The notes under the pieces: generated by a model | Seen by the model: the letters and a program-made list of their open reading frames with translations, nothing else | Database searches by the model: none | Told to the model about the DNA's origin: nothing | Part shown: positions 14,901-29,500 of the stretch, piece by piece | Layout of the letters: the number at the start of each line of letters is the position of its first letter | How positions within the stretch are numbered: the first letter of the stretch is position 1 | Assembly: GCA_029721515.1 (NCBI GenBank) | Contig: CM056562.1 | Span: 18,235,335-18,299,334 of the forward strand | Length of the DNA stretch: 64,000 bases | Origin: Synanceia verrucosa | Lineage: Eukaryota; Chordata; Actinopteri; Perciformes; Synanceiidae | Reading direction: 5' to 3' | Position numbers and translations under genes: made by a program

Positions 14901-17786
14901 GATTCATATGTTGTTTTGTGGCATTGCTTTACTTAATGAAATCAACATAGTAAAGATATGTTCACACTACAAGCAACAAACGGTGTAGGCTACTGTAGCA
15001 TGGCCAGCTACACTGTCACTGAATGGTTGATGAAGTGTTGCTAAGCGCTCCTTGACGGGAATGAATTAACAGCATTTTTCTTTTCACTGGAATGATGAAA
15101 AGATTTCATATCATATCGAATCAAGTTTTTGTTTCAGTTTATAGCTGGTCTGTTCATGTTATTGGCACTGAAATTTACTTGTATTCAGGCATGTCCTCCA
15201 TCAGGTTTTATAACCAACGTTCAACTGCTGTACAGTAGACTTCAGCATTTCCAAGCCTCCATGAAGCCTCCATGGCTGACAAGCTAGCGCATCAGGTACC
15301 TGACTAAAGTTATGTCCACCGTTCAAATCACAAGGAGGGGTATGAGCTCCCATGAAGGCAGTAAAACTTCATATCTGTGGGGGTCTCTAGACCAACATTC
15401 ATTAATTTTATCACAAATTCATTATTCTATGAATAAAACAAACAGGGTTTCCAAAAGAACTAGTAACACTAAGTTTATTTGTTGTGGAAACATTTCTCAA
15501 CCCCCCCCCCATTTACGTAAAATGGTTCAGTCCACCTGCTCAGACAGCCTGAACAGCGCAACAGACAGACAGTGACTTAAGGAGTGGAGGAGGAGACAGC
15601 AGGATGCCTCAAAAATGAAAATGAGTTTCCTGGTAAGGATGCCTCCGTGGTGAGGTGTACCGGGCACATCCCACCGGCAGGAGACCCTGGGGACGTCCCA
15701 GGACACACTAGAGAGACTATGTCTCCCGGCCGGCCTGGGAACGCCTCGGGATCCCCCGGAAGAGCTGGATGAAGTGCCTGGGGAGAGGGAGGTCTGGGCT
15801 TCCTGGGTGACCCGAACCCGGATAAGCGGAAGAAAATGGATGGATGGCTGGATGGATAATTGGTACCCTGGTTATGTCTCTGGTTTGGAATTATTTCCTA
15901 CGGATGGAAAATGTTCTATCACATATGAGGACATGAGGAAAAAGAAAGAGAGCAGCCACAGAGCCCCGTTAGTATCAGTGTCGATGCTTCATTTGTTGCA
16001 CTTTAAAGGACTGTTAACTACTAGCCTAGACTAAAGCTGTTCAACTTTTTTGTGCCTTTCATGTCTTTATTTGCACTATTTTCTCAGTCATATGAAAGAG
16101 CAGGGTGGATTGAGCCCAGTATTTAATAACTGTGTTTGCCAAGTAATGGCCAGTTATAAGATAAGAAAAAACTTTATTCATCCTGAAGAAAATTCTTTCA
16201 CAACAGTTGCCAAACACAGTAAGAGAGAGTAAGGAGACAAAATGGCAGTTATTTTGCACAGAGAATGTTTCCATTTGGAGCCATATTGCATTTATGAATC
16301 CATCCAGTAGGGCATCACAATAAAATCAGTCACAATGTGTTAATTACACAACAGAAGCCATAGTCTTAGTGTAAAAAGTCCACACATATCAGTATCGGTT
16401 GACATCGGAATCGGAAATGAAGAATTGGACAATATCATAATATCGGCAAAAAAAGCAAATATTGAGCATCCCTACTTGAATTCTGTTTGACTTCACTCAT
16501 TCCTCACACTCAAGCACAAACTTACACCTGGAATGCCAGGTAAAATTAATTAATTTACTGACACAATTTTACTTCAAATTCAGTGACATCAAGTTTCATG
16601 ATGGAAAACATCATCCTACATGAATACAACTGGGCTTCCTGGATCCACAAGAGTCTCAGTCTACTGGAGTTCCTGGTTTTCTAGTTTTATACGCATACAG
16701 TATCTTCACCTGAGCTCTAAAACTGTGCCCGCTACAACCTCTGAAGGACAGAATATCGTCGGGCCCACCGGTTGAAAAATATCACCCAATAGTGATTACG
16801 GCAGTTCCTTACCACATCTGAGCTGCTGCTCACGTAGGTTGCGAAACTCCAGTCCGTGCAGGTAGGTGGGGAACACACACACCGTATCATTGCCAATCCT
16901 CACCGAGTTGCTTCGAGCCCAGAGGAGCAGCCACTTCAGCTGACAGTCACAGAACAAAGTCTCAGTGCTGAAGTGCCTGATGGGAAAAGCAGCACACAGT
17001 TACAACCTGTGGTTGAGTTGCTGAATTTGAGCGACCGCTGGGCAGCAGACATTTTAACATGTCAAAACAGGAGAACCACATTAATGATGGCTTCATTTAA
17101 TTAATGTGTGCCAGCTCCAGAGCACAGGAAATATGCCTAATGCTTACTGGAACAGAGCCATCACTGACGCCATCAGTCACACCTGTGCCTTCCCCGCTAT
17201 AATAAGTCAAAATATCTGACTTTTACCCTTGTCTCTGTACCCTGATCAATAACATGACACATATTTTCTAACCACCACTTTGATAAGTGAATGTATTATG
17301 TACATGATATTTATGTGTGGTTGCCTTACAGCACTCTGAGAGCCAAGAGGTGTGTAAAGAGTCCCACGGTCAGAGTGGAGAAGATGTTCCCAGATAAATT
17401 CCTGTTAGTAGAAAAAAAGATAAGACACACAAAGGCAGTCATCCAAATAGAGCAAAAATACACAACAGCTTTACTGACATACATATCAAACGCCATATTT
17501 CATACAGGCTGAGCAATGCATGTTTTCAATTTAGGGATTACTCACAATTTTGAGAGGTTGCCCAGATCGAGAAACATTTCAGGGGAGAGACAGCCAATCC
17601 GGTTGTTGGACAGGTCCCTAAAAGGACAAAAAAGGTAAAAGGAGAACACCATCCTTCAGTTATGAACGTTAAATTTACCGTTGTTGCAGTCAGAGCAAGA
17701 GGAAAGAATATGTTTCTTTGCTTTACTCAACCTCCTGGAAAAGCTGTCCCGACCTTTTGTTACCTTTTACTCTTAATTCAACCATT

Positions 17787-17847
<61 letters not shown>

Positions 17848-19592
17848 CAAATACAGTGGACTGTCGTACGTGAGTGGCTGAGCGCTGTCGCGTCCGTGGC
17901 TCCGTGCCCTTGCACTCTGTAATTAAAGAGCTGCTTTGCTGGAGCAGCTGTGGGAAAATAAGCAGAGCACTCGAGTAATCACCAGTTGGGGAGCACTTAA
18001 ATTAGCACTCTGCTGCTCCCCGAGCTTGGCGCACACGCGCCCCGAATCAGCGTGGCTAACTCTCTGGCTGCATCCCTGCCAGCCCAGATCCCACTAACTA
18101 TCAGGCTGCAATCATGTCACTCACTCTGAGGCCTATATGTGGAATGCCAGGATCAGAGTAATCGCCGGGAAAATGACTTGAATAGAAGAAACCAAAAAGA
18201 AGCCTCAGACTTTTCCTCTCAAAATTATCACTTTGTGTATGTTTACATTGCAAGTAACTTCATAAGACGACTAAAGTTACATTTTTAGAGTCAAAGTTTG
18301 TATATTCCATCCATCCACTTTCTACCTCTTATCCTCACATAGGGACACTGGGGGGCTGGATCCTATCCCAGCTGTCTCAGAGTGAAAGGCAGGGTACACC
18401 CTGGACAAGTCTCCAGTTCAGCACAGGACACATAGAGAGAGACAACCACTCACACTCACATTCACACCTACGGACAATTTAAATTAGCCAATTATCCTAA
18501 TCACCATACATGTTTTTGGATGGTGGGAGGAAGCCGGAGTACCCGGAGAGAACCCACGCAGACACAGGGAGAACACGCAAACTCCATACAGAAAGGCCCC
18601 GGGCCGGGAATCAAACCCAGTACCTTCTTGCTGTGAGACGACACCTCCATGCCGCCTGCTCTCCACTTCCCTACCCTCCCCACCCTATTCGAATGGAACT
18701 AATTTGCCAAAAAGACACAAAATAAACAATAAACAATAAACAAAGTTAAATACGAAATTGACTGACAACATTATGACTATTTCTTTTGTTTTCTGTAGCT
18801 GTTAAGATAATAGTGCTGTTATTATTCAAGAGATAAGCAAGAATCTGATTCCCTAGTTCAAAGTAATACCAATGGAGTGGTTAAGGAAATAACGTAAACT
18901 TTCTTTTGTTTAAAAAAAAAAAAAAAAGTTTTTTTCATAAGCAAAAACATACCCTTGCTCAGCTGACTATACTGAGTGGTTGCTACGACCTGTCAGGTGA
19001 AGGTCAAGGACAGACAGAGTGGATGAGTGACAACAGATAAGCTCCCAGTTGCCCATGGAGCACCTTTAAAACTCAATAATGATGGGAAATGGAAGGAAAT
19101 TTGCACCTTCAGCAAAGGCTAGCAAGTCTTGTTTCAACATATTACCGGCAGAGGATCAGTGGTTCTAAAAAAGAGAAACTGAATGACAAATGCTTAACAC
19201 CACCTGCTGATGTGCCCTGTATCAAAACATGAGAACCCCAACTCCTGCAGACTGTGGTCCCACCAGGAAACTCCCTCTTGTGAATGTGTGTCTGTTAACA
19301 CAAAGGAAGGCGTTGCTTGAGAAAGGGCAGTAGGTCTTCACTTAGCATCGCCTGGACAAAGACAGACTGAAACAGTACTTTCAGCACTTTGGCCTCGCCT
19401 CACTCTGTACTTAAGACTCTCCTTCATGTTGTCCTAAAGCTAGAGGACTTGTCCCCCGTGTCCCCTGGAGAAGGCTATTACAAGGCTTCATCATACTTAC
19501 AGTCTCCTCAGAACCAGCAGACCACGGAAGGCTCCGGGCTCCACTGTACTTATCAAATTATTCTTCAGGTCCCTGGAGAAGAAAGAGGGAGA

Positions 19593-19634
<42 letters not shown>

Positions 19635-19727
19635 TTCAGTCAGCGATTACAATCCATCTGTCTGCCTGCCGTTTATCTATCTATATGTATCTATCTATCT
19701 ATCTATCCATCCATCCATACGGAAAAG

Positions 19728-19791
<64 letters not shown>

Positions 19792-22700
19792 TATAAAATT
19801 TGTATCTCCTTTGTATGAAACTTGTATGTGAAGCACACCATGAATCCGAATTTAAGATCCTTAGTAAATTTAAACAAAATAAAACTTGTATGATTTGGGT
19901 ATTTATCAGAATAGTATATGACAGTAATGATACATACAATATCCATATACTTCTTTTTATTATCTTGTATGAAACGAATGCAAAAGTGGCCACTTTCAAC
20001 AGAAAATCATGTAAGTTAGTCATAAGTTTTTTTCTGTTTCTTTTCTGTATGGGTATCTATCTATCTATCTATCTATTGACAAGGAAATATCCATCCATCC
20101 ATTTTCTACCTCTTATCCTCACACAGGGTCGCGGGGGGGGCTGGAGCCTATTCCAACTGTCTTAGGGCGAGAGTCAAGGAAACATGATTCATTCAAATGA
20201 GGATGTTTATAGTCCCCACACAGTGGAGCTCAGTTCACTGAATGATGGCTTGCTACCGGTTGTTGAAGTAAAGGGAAGTGAGAGGGGTCAAGAAAATGTG
20301 TCATCTTGCTTTAACCAGTATCACCTGCAGACCAAATCATTCAAATTTTGCAATTTTACAATTCATTTGAAATTAAAAACCGTTGTTCCTACATTACTCT
20401 AACACTGGAGATACTAGGGCCATGCATCAGTGAGTTGACTTGCACCTGTTAGCTGGACGGCACAGACCATTTCCTGCATGCTTGTGACCCAGACCAGACC
20501 ACATCCAGCCAAGAGGCAAAAACACACATGTTGTGGTTTCAAGCATCCACCCCCACCGCTCGCCCCAAAAACCTCTGACGCTACTAAAAATGGATCTCCA
20601 AAAAATCTCCTTTCTGGTTTTCTCTGCAGGCCAAAGAAAACTTCCTGAAATTGTGTCCCTGGTTTCCTTTAACTCTGTGCTGTATGTCCAGTGTGATGAG
20701 AATGAGAAGAAGGGTAGTGCCTTTTTCCCAAAATATGAGCAACAATGCAGCCCAAAGATCCTTTCTGTTAAAATTAACTGTCACACAGGCCACACCAGGG
20801 CCAGCCAAAAGAAACTGAACGAGGCCGATATGACTTCAAAGCCACAACCACCACCACTGAAGTGAAATTAAAAGAAATGGCACTCTCTTCATTTGACAAG
20901 TGAGACAGTTTACGTAATCAAAGACAATACAGCTCACCAATGCAGAGGGACACATGCCTACATCACTGCAACTAGATGTGGATTTACACTAACTGATGCT
21001 CATTTAATGTAAAGCATTAGTCACACATACAGACGACAAGCCATCATTAGCACTAGAAAAATGACTCCCATCTGGGGTTAATGATCTGGATCTTGTGTTA
21101 AATTGTTCGGCCCATGGTTAAAACACACTTCTGCACCATAAGGACTCCACCACAGCTCTCCAACCAGGCTGTGGCAAGCTCAAAGTCTGCTGCAGCAGAA
21201 GTGTAAAAAAACCTGTATTGATTTTTTTTTCTTTTTTTTAACTAATAAGTTGCCTTTTTTCTTACAGTGACCTGTCTCGGTTTGAAGTCAACATCTGAAC
21301 ACAGCAGATATCTATTTGGGCTGACTTTTTACAATCAGAATCATTAATGAGACTTTCTGCAGTGACCCTCCAGGAGTCGTCATTCATGCAGCAGAGAGGT
21401 GTAGCCAGTCGTAGGAAGAGCACTGAAGTGCCTTTCCTGTCAGACTAACCTCCTGGTCCAGTCGGCTCGGCCGAGGGCTGGCTCTCGGCTCCGTTCTCAT
21501 CCAAAGTCGTCTTTGATCATGTACAATATGCTACAAAAGAGCGGGTGGAGGGTGGAGGGCAGAAGGTCATCTGTTGTGCCTGCAGCACTTCCTTTTATCC
21601 TGAACCATCTTGCAGCTCACTACTCTGCCCTCTTTGAATTTGCTGAATGTTCAGGAATTTCCACCTTATCGACTGACTGCTTTATGTCAGGCCAGAGGTC
21701 ACTGCTCCGTGAGTCCACATACAGTACATAGTACACAGAATATCAAGAAACACTGAATCCAGTTCTATCATGAGCATGAAACAATCAACAGTGGCATTTC
21801 TGTAAGAGCACAGATGGCCTAAAGGGCAAAATATTTAAATTGAAATATTAAACACTGCAAATTCCACATTTGAATTGTAATTTTGAATCTGTTAATGAGG
21901 TTCCCTGGGATTCACACACTCATCATACTTTATATTGCTACCATAATATTCACTAATAGATGCAGTTGTGGTCAAAAGTTTACATATAGTTGTAAAGAAC
22001 ATAATGTCATGGCTCTCTTGAGTTTCCAGTTATTTCTACAACTCTGATTTTTCTCTGATAGAGTGATTGGAACAGATACGTCTTTGTCACAAAAACATTC
22101 ATGAAGTTTGGTTCTTTTATGACTTTATTATGGGTCAACAGAAAATGTGACCAAATCTGCTGGGTCAAAAATATACATACAGCAACATGAATTAGCAATT
22201 CTGGTGACTTAGAAAGTTGTGTCAATGAGGGCAGGATGTCCACAGTCTAGCGTGTTTTGCATCGCCATGGACTGAAAGCTGAGAGGCTGCCGTGCAAGAA
22301 GGAAGCCCTTTCACCAAAAGCGGCACCTTAAGGCTCGACTGAAGTTTGCTGCTGATCACATGTACAAAGATAAGACCTTCTGGAGGAAAGTTCTGTGGTC
22401 AGACGAAACAAAAATCGAGCTGTTTGGCCACAATGGCCAACAATATGTTTGGAGGAGAAAAGGTGAGGCCTTTAACACCATGCCTACCGTCAAGCACGGT
22501 GGTGGTAGTATTATGCTGTGGGGCTGTTTTGCTGCCAATGGAACTGGTGCTTTACAGAGAGTAAATGGGATAATGAAGAAGGAGGATTACTTTCAAATTC
22601 TTCAAGATAACCTAAAATCATCAGCCTGAAGGTTGTGTCTTGGGCACAGTTGGGTGTTCTAACAGGACAATGACCCAAAACACACATCAAAAGTGGTAAT

Positions 22701-25700
22701 GGAATGGCTAAATCAGGCTAGAATTAAGATTTTAGAAAAGTCCTGATTTAAACCCCATTGAGAACATGTGGACAATGCTGAAGAAACATGTCAGAAAGCC
22801 GACAAATTTAACTGAACTGCACCAATTCTGTCAAGAGGAGTGGTCAAAGATTCAGCCAGAAGCTTGTTGATGGCTACCAAAAGCACCTAATTGAAGTGAA
22901 AATGGCCAAGTAACCAAATATTAGCCGTATGTATATTTTTGACCCAGCAGATTTGGTCACATTTTCAGTTAATCCATAATAAAGTCATAAAAGAACCAAA
23001 CTTCATGAATGTTTTTGTGACAAAGAAGTATCTGTTCCAATCACTCTATCAGAGAACAATCAGAGTTGTAGAAATAACTGGAAACTCAAGAGAGCCATGA
23101 CATTATGTTCTTTACAAGTGTATGTAAACTTTTGACCACGACTGTAATTGTGGCTTCATAGTTTTTAAAGGGCACATAAAACATGTAACTGCATAGCGAA
23201 CAAAAGCCATCAGAACTGAGCCAACAAGTATCTCCAAATAAATGTTATCAGTTATGGTTGTTTTATAAACTGTTGAGGTTCCAGGGTGGGGTCTGCCACA
23301 TAACACTAGAGGATAGGTGCCAAAATGTTTCAACAATCAGAGGAAACTATGTGAAAGTCTATTTGCATCCTCCTCTGTGATTAACTGTCTGGTATGATCT
23401 GTGACGTCCTCTGTCAGTAAGCGCCACATGTCTGCTACTCTAAACAGGATTAAACAAACTGTTCAGTTTATTTGTGGAGTATTCATCATATTTGGAAGTT
23501 TATATTGGAATTCAGCTCTGAAGTTCATCAGAGGACTCACCCTTCATGTTAAGAAATAAGTTTTTAAATTTTTTTGAGAAACATGGGCAGAATATAATAA
23601 TGTTTACTACCCTACTCCAAACACGTCACCATACATACACAAACAAAAGCATGAGATCCATATTTCTTTACAGTCGTTGAGTCAAAGTCCACACAAACTA
23701 CCTTCACACCCATTCACATTTCCATCTATTCTGTTAGAGGTCACGAGGTGCAGTGCAGATACATGTGGAGCTGTCCAGTCCAGTCTGACACACAGATGAC
23801 CACCATCAGTGTACAGGCAGTTCAGAGCTTTCAATATACTGAGTCTGTCTCTGGACTGTACACAGAAAATTAAGGTGGTGGAATAAAGCAAAAAGGATAC
23901 AGTGGCCCTGTTCATGCCTTTGAGAATTGCTCTGTGGCACATGAAGCAAAAAGATCTTGACTTCAGAGGATAAAATAACACGGCTCATCTGGTGACATTC
24001 TGCAGCCATTTGGTCCGCAGAGCAGACGCAGTAGCATTTCCTTTCACCCCGCCTCCAAGCCCTCGCTCCAGCTTCAGTCTGGAGCTCATTCACATAAATG
24101 AGGAAGGAAAAAAAAAAATCTGGATTCAGCTATTTGTGATTTTTTGGGCCCTGATTATATAATTAAGGGTTATTCAAGTGTTTGTCTCAAGGGCTGCATG
24201 AACAATCCATCCATAGGCTACCTGTACCTGTACATATCGTCATGTGCAGCAGGAAATGGTGAGCTCTTTCAAAATAAGTTTTGGGCAAATTACATCTGAA
24301 ATGAGAAACAGCACATAGGTTTGCAACACTGCTCCTTGAACAATGTGGTCCTCCTTCAGAATATGACCCAGCAGCTGGGAAACAATGACTGAACATAAAA
24401 CCTCAACTGGCTGACAAGACAACAACAACAACAACAACAACAATGGTTTTATGGAAAAGCGCGCTATGATAAACACATATACTCACATGCTCATATAAAA
24501 CCCAGCACTTAAATAAGATAAAATATCAAAACCACAAAAAATACTACTGGTACAATAAATGACTTGCATTGTAAATTCTGCATAATCCACTTTCCCACAA
24601 CATTATGTTCATCTGTGCAACAACTTTTAGCAGTTTGTCTTTTTGACAGAAACACTGTACTTTTCTCAGTCTGATTTTTCACTGTTAAGTCCACACTAAT
24701 CCAGTGTTTCACAATAAAGGCCCTCCAGTAAAGAGAGGAGATTCTGCCACCTGAGGCATTTAATGTAAAACAGAAAAAGAGAGCACTGCATTTGAAGAAA
24801 CAGCAGCAACAACATTAACGACACAAAGTGGAGCACATTATAAAACAGGGAGTCTTCTAAATACAGTATATTAAATATAGAGCAGGGGAAATAAAACTCT
24901 ATATGCTGCCTCTGATAATAGCCTGACTCATACAAAAAACACTTTCTCTCTGCATTTGAAGTAAACAGAAGCCCTGGTCACTGCTTGAGAATTTATGGTA
25001 CACAACATGCAAGCAAATGATAACTACCTTTGGGGAGAATTACCCCACATATTCACTGTAGATCCAGCTGGAGTAGCTCAAATGAGACGAATGTCTGAAC
25101 AATAACCGTTTTCTACTCCCCGGCCGTGCATGTTTGAGAAGCAGGAGAGCCCTTGGTATAAACTCCAACATTTGTGGTAAAAGGTCTTGAAAAGCTACTG
25201 AAGTGCTTCCCAATTAATTTAAACTGCACTGTAAATCTTCTCCTGCTCAATTTCTCCTGAGCCATGTGACCCCGAGGACATCAGCCTGCTCACTATGTGA
25301 CACTAATGGGCAGATTCTTCCCTGAATCTAGATGATTACCACATCACACAGTCACAGTGATGTGGAGCACACACACACGCACACACACATTGAAATTATA
25401 AATACACTGACCAGACCACACACGGTGCCTTTAGACTGAGCACAGCTTTTTCTTTGGCAAACACTATTTAATCATGTGGAGTCTCATTAAATAGATCTCA
25501 ATGTTGATGTAATTATCAAAATCAGATTCACAAAAGGTCAAATTTAACATGAAGTACATAAGCACATAAGAGTGTAGCTTGCCGCAGCCACTTGGGCACT
25601 CAGCCAAATGGAAAGTGATCCTGCGTGATGTATTCCATTGTAAGCACACTTAATGAAATGAGACGATGACATTCATTCATTACTATAACGTGTATCATAT

Positions 25701-26484
25701 TTCTCAATGGCATGTTGGTGTCTAGATCAGTGTGTGTACATAAAGGCACCTTGATTTCACGAAACAAGAAGCATCTCATAATGTGTACTGTATATGTGTA
25801 ATAAAGTCAAAGCAGTGATGTACATAACTCATCCAGTTTTGATCATATTTTAGATGAAAAAGTAAAAGGATCTGCTGCTTTTTTCTACCATGATGAACAG
25901 AGTATTAATTAATGATGGCTGGGTAAACAAGACATTTAAAGACATGTTTGAGTTCTCTGAACCATCCTGTGTGACTGCGAGCATGTTAGCATGCTGATGT
26001 TAGCATTTAGGCGCAAGCATAATCAAGGGCTGATAACTTTTGATCGAGAAAAACCTTGGAGTGAGACCAGGGGCGCCGCCAGGGATTTTGAGCCCCATGA
26101 GGAGAAATGTTACTGGGGCCCCACGTAGACAGCCATTAGGCCAGTAGAAAATGTTGACACTGTTTTAAATAAAACTATGCATTTTAATGATATTTCAAGT
26201 GAGCTAGTTTATAAGCTATAGGCAATGTTAGGAATAATGTTCCAGAATTTTCCATCACATGAACCACTAACAGATACACCTTGCCTATGAAAGAACTGGG
26301 CGACAAACTGTCGACACTTCACTTCTTTCTTTTTTTTTTTTTACCTCCGCCAAGGAGGTTATGTTTTCACCAGGGTTTGTTTATTTGTTTGTTTGTTGGT
26401 TTGTTAGTTTGCAAAATCGATTTTGACGAAATTTTCAGGGTTGGTCAGAATTTCTAGAAATACGTGAGGAATGGCAGGTATGGC

Positions 26485-26523
<39 letters not shown>

Positions 26524-29500
26524 TGTGTGAAAAGCATCATTTGCGTGACTCTCGTGCTGATTGTGTGACCTGCATAACCTCACTGAGCTGCTAGTGTGGG
26601 TGCAGATGGGCTCACCACTTTGTGGACTTTTCAAAAACTACAATAATTGAATGAAAAAGCAGTACTTACAGCCTGAGTTGAGATAATAAGATAGAGGCAG
26701 ATATAGTAGATATTAAATATCTGTATTTTTCATGGAAATGCAATTTAAAAAAAAAAAAAAAAAAAACTTGCAGTGAATCCATTACTCTCCTCCTCATTGT
26801 AAAAACCTCTAATTGAGTCTGGCATTAACAAATCTAAGTGTAACATATATTGGCACCAACCGTGATGCTAATGTGGAATCTGTTTATTAAAACCATTTAT
26901 TCACACGTTAAATATTCATGGGTCAGTTTGCAGATGCTTTGGGGAAGGCCTGGCCACACGCTCTGAATTACAGCAAACACTCAGAGACAGACAACCACCT
27001 ACTGGATTGTACATTAATATGTGTTGAAAGCTCACTGAGGAGGGGAAAAGAGGTGGACACTCAGACAGTTTGGTCCAATTAAACCGACTGAATGTATACA
27101 CATAGTGACAGGCTTGTAGCTACGGCTGCCAGAGCATCAAACAGCTAATGGGTTTTCTCTATCTGTGTTTGCATTGTGGAAATATTACATAAGGTACGGC
27201 CTTAAGGCCAAAAGGAATTGATTAATTATTCATCATTCTTGGCAGGACAAACAGCACAACAAACAGTCAACACAAATCAATGTGAAGCTGATAATACTCT
27301 GCATATATTTGTACAGTCTATGTAAAATCACACAGGATTTTAAAGAAACAAAGAAGTGAGCCTTTGCCACTTGAACATCCAGTCTGAACCCAGTCGGGGT
27401 GATGATTAACATTTCTCAAACGCAGCTGGAGTGCAATTTATTCCTAGTGGGTGGATGAGCAGTGCTTATGGGATATTTGCAGTGATTTTCTCAGATTTGA
27501 GAGATTACCGAAAGGAGTGAAAATAAAGCTAGTCATTTATGTGAAGACGCCTTCATTTCAGCCAACGCGCAAAATTAAAACAGTCGCTCGAAACCAACCG
27601 AGGCGATTTTACAGCAGATGGAGAGAAAAGCTCTGCGAAACCCTGAACTGTGAGGAAGACATCGTCTCGGTTAGAAGCTCAGCGACTGTGTCCTTTTTTA
27701 GAAATACTGTTCTCATCAGCGCGAGATATTTCTACGAGAACAAAGCAAAAGTTCAAGGAGAGTGTGAAGCAAATTCTTCCAAGATATGCTTTTGATGCAT
27801 GGCCTCTTGCTCTCTTGCTATTTTTTAAATAGCATAACAAAACAAAACAAGAAATAACTCCCCAGATGGAAATAAATGTTGTAAATCTTTCTACTAAAAA
27901 CATCAGGTTTCCAGCAACCATGTGCTACTTTTTTAAAAACTGTGGGAGACAATCTGTGATTAACATCCCACAGGAGAGACAAAGAAGAATATTAATCCTC
28001 TCTGTCTCTCCAAACTTGGTCAATAAACTGGTTACACCCATGCTGCTCACATGTTTCACCTCAACTGTGACCCAGCAACGGTCTGCTGTAAAATAACAAT
28101 AAAGGCATTCATATTTTAAGGTTATGCTTTGATCCATTTAAGGCTTCATCTTACTTCATGTCCTTTCAGGTAAATGGATAAAAAAGGGATATCTAGATAG
28201 CGCATGCAAAAGCTGAATCAGAATAAAAAATATTTAGAGGAATGTGACCTAATTATATCATAATTATAGATTTTGTGACCAAATTAAAAGGATCAGATTA
28301 ATGAATTTCATTGAGTGCCAGTGCCGTTTTTAAAACAGAAAGTGTCTTATTCCAGTGTTTTTGGCCATTTTGAGTCATATTTCAAGACCTCCAGTATATT
28401 TGGTACTATGACTCTGAAAACACTGAATAGTTCAAATAAAGAAGATACTCTATTTCATCATGAAACAAAATGTTTATTTTTACCTTGTTCCGTTCAGAGG
28501 TAGACCAGAGGCCATTTTCACCAAAATCACCACTTTTTGTTCACAATCCGTCCGTTTTGCTCTCTAATCTCGATCATCTCCATTTCCTGGTTTGATCTCT
28601 GTGGCGTATGCCTTCTCTTTACGCTCCAACTACATCTCCCAGAAGCCCCAATATTACTCAATCTGCGTGAGAGCGCGATCAGCAACCTGCTGCCGAAAAA
28701 CCATTTTGGCATATTATTACGTCTATGGCACTCAAGCGTCTGATTTTAAATGACACATAAATGCTTCAATGGCACTCAAAGAGTTAATAAAAAAGAATGC
28801 CCTTTTGTCAATATCAGCCAAGAACTTAAAATGGAGTAGAAAAAAAATGTCTGTAAATTTAATTAGAACAAATCCCTTTTTCACACCTCATGGCATGATT
28901 GATGATTGACAAGCTAACATGCTAATATGTATTTAAAATCTTAGGTTGAGTGATTTCCTGTTTCAATCAAGCAGTATTGATTCAGACGGGTCAATAATAA
29001 TCAGAATTTTCCCCTGTCCCTGTTAGTAACCTTTGACCTTTGACCTGCTGCGGATAACCTCAGGCCCAGTTTGGGTTATGATCATGTGATCACTGAGCTT
29101 TCAGCTCTTGGAGACTTTTCTGTCACAGTTCTCATTCTCAACAAGCCAGAGGACTCATCCTTCAGCGGTTAACCACGCCTTCATCAATCACCTCCCAAGG
29201 AGACACAATCACAAGGAAGACTGAAAAAACTGTGTCCAATGATGGGAACAACAGAAGTTACAAAACTTTTTAAAGCACACAACAGCACTCACACCTCTTG
29301 ACATCTACTTTTCAGAATGAGCAATTGCAGATGCCATTCTGAATTCTGATACCGCTTGTGCTCAGAGCCGAGGTCCAGCTCAGCCTGTCTTTTAAATTCC
29401 TCTGGCTGGATGAATTACGTTCGGTCAAATGGACAAAAAAAAACAAAACAGACCCACTGCTCTCAATAAAAAAAAAAAAAATAAATGCAAAAAATATTTT

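Larger units (their letters stand above)
8419..16812 (-). other. adgra2 intron 6 (about 8.4 kb)
   Basis: Non-coding. Contains a 15-bp-stem hairpin (10088-10124), the 718-bp foldback element (11409-12126), a LINE 3' end (15617-15865) and small repeat fragments near 16158-16200 and 16389-16475. The remaining sequence shows nothing I recognise. Confidence 0.8.
17618..19500 (-). other. adgra2 intron 3 (about 1.9 kb)
   Basis: Contains a (CA)n microsatellite at 17788-17844 and a SINE at 18307-18656. Otherwise unremarkable. Confidence 0.85.

Noticed and set aside
17662..17922. Frame with a poly-(His-Thr) run
   Set aside because: Translation of the (CA)n microsatellite only.
20533..20865. 110-codon open frame on the plus strand
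   Set aside because: Intronic, no domain or conserved motif; not supported as a gene.
27451..27795. 114-codon open frame on the plus strand
   Set aside because: No recognisable domain, no Kozak or splice support, and within intron 2; judged a chance frame.
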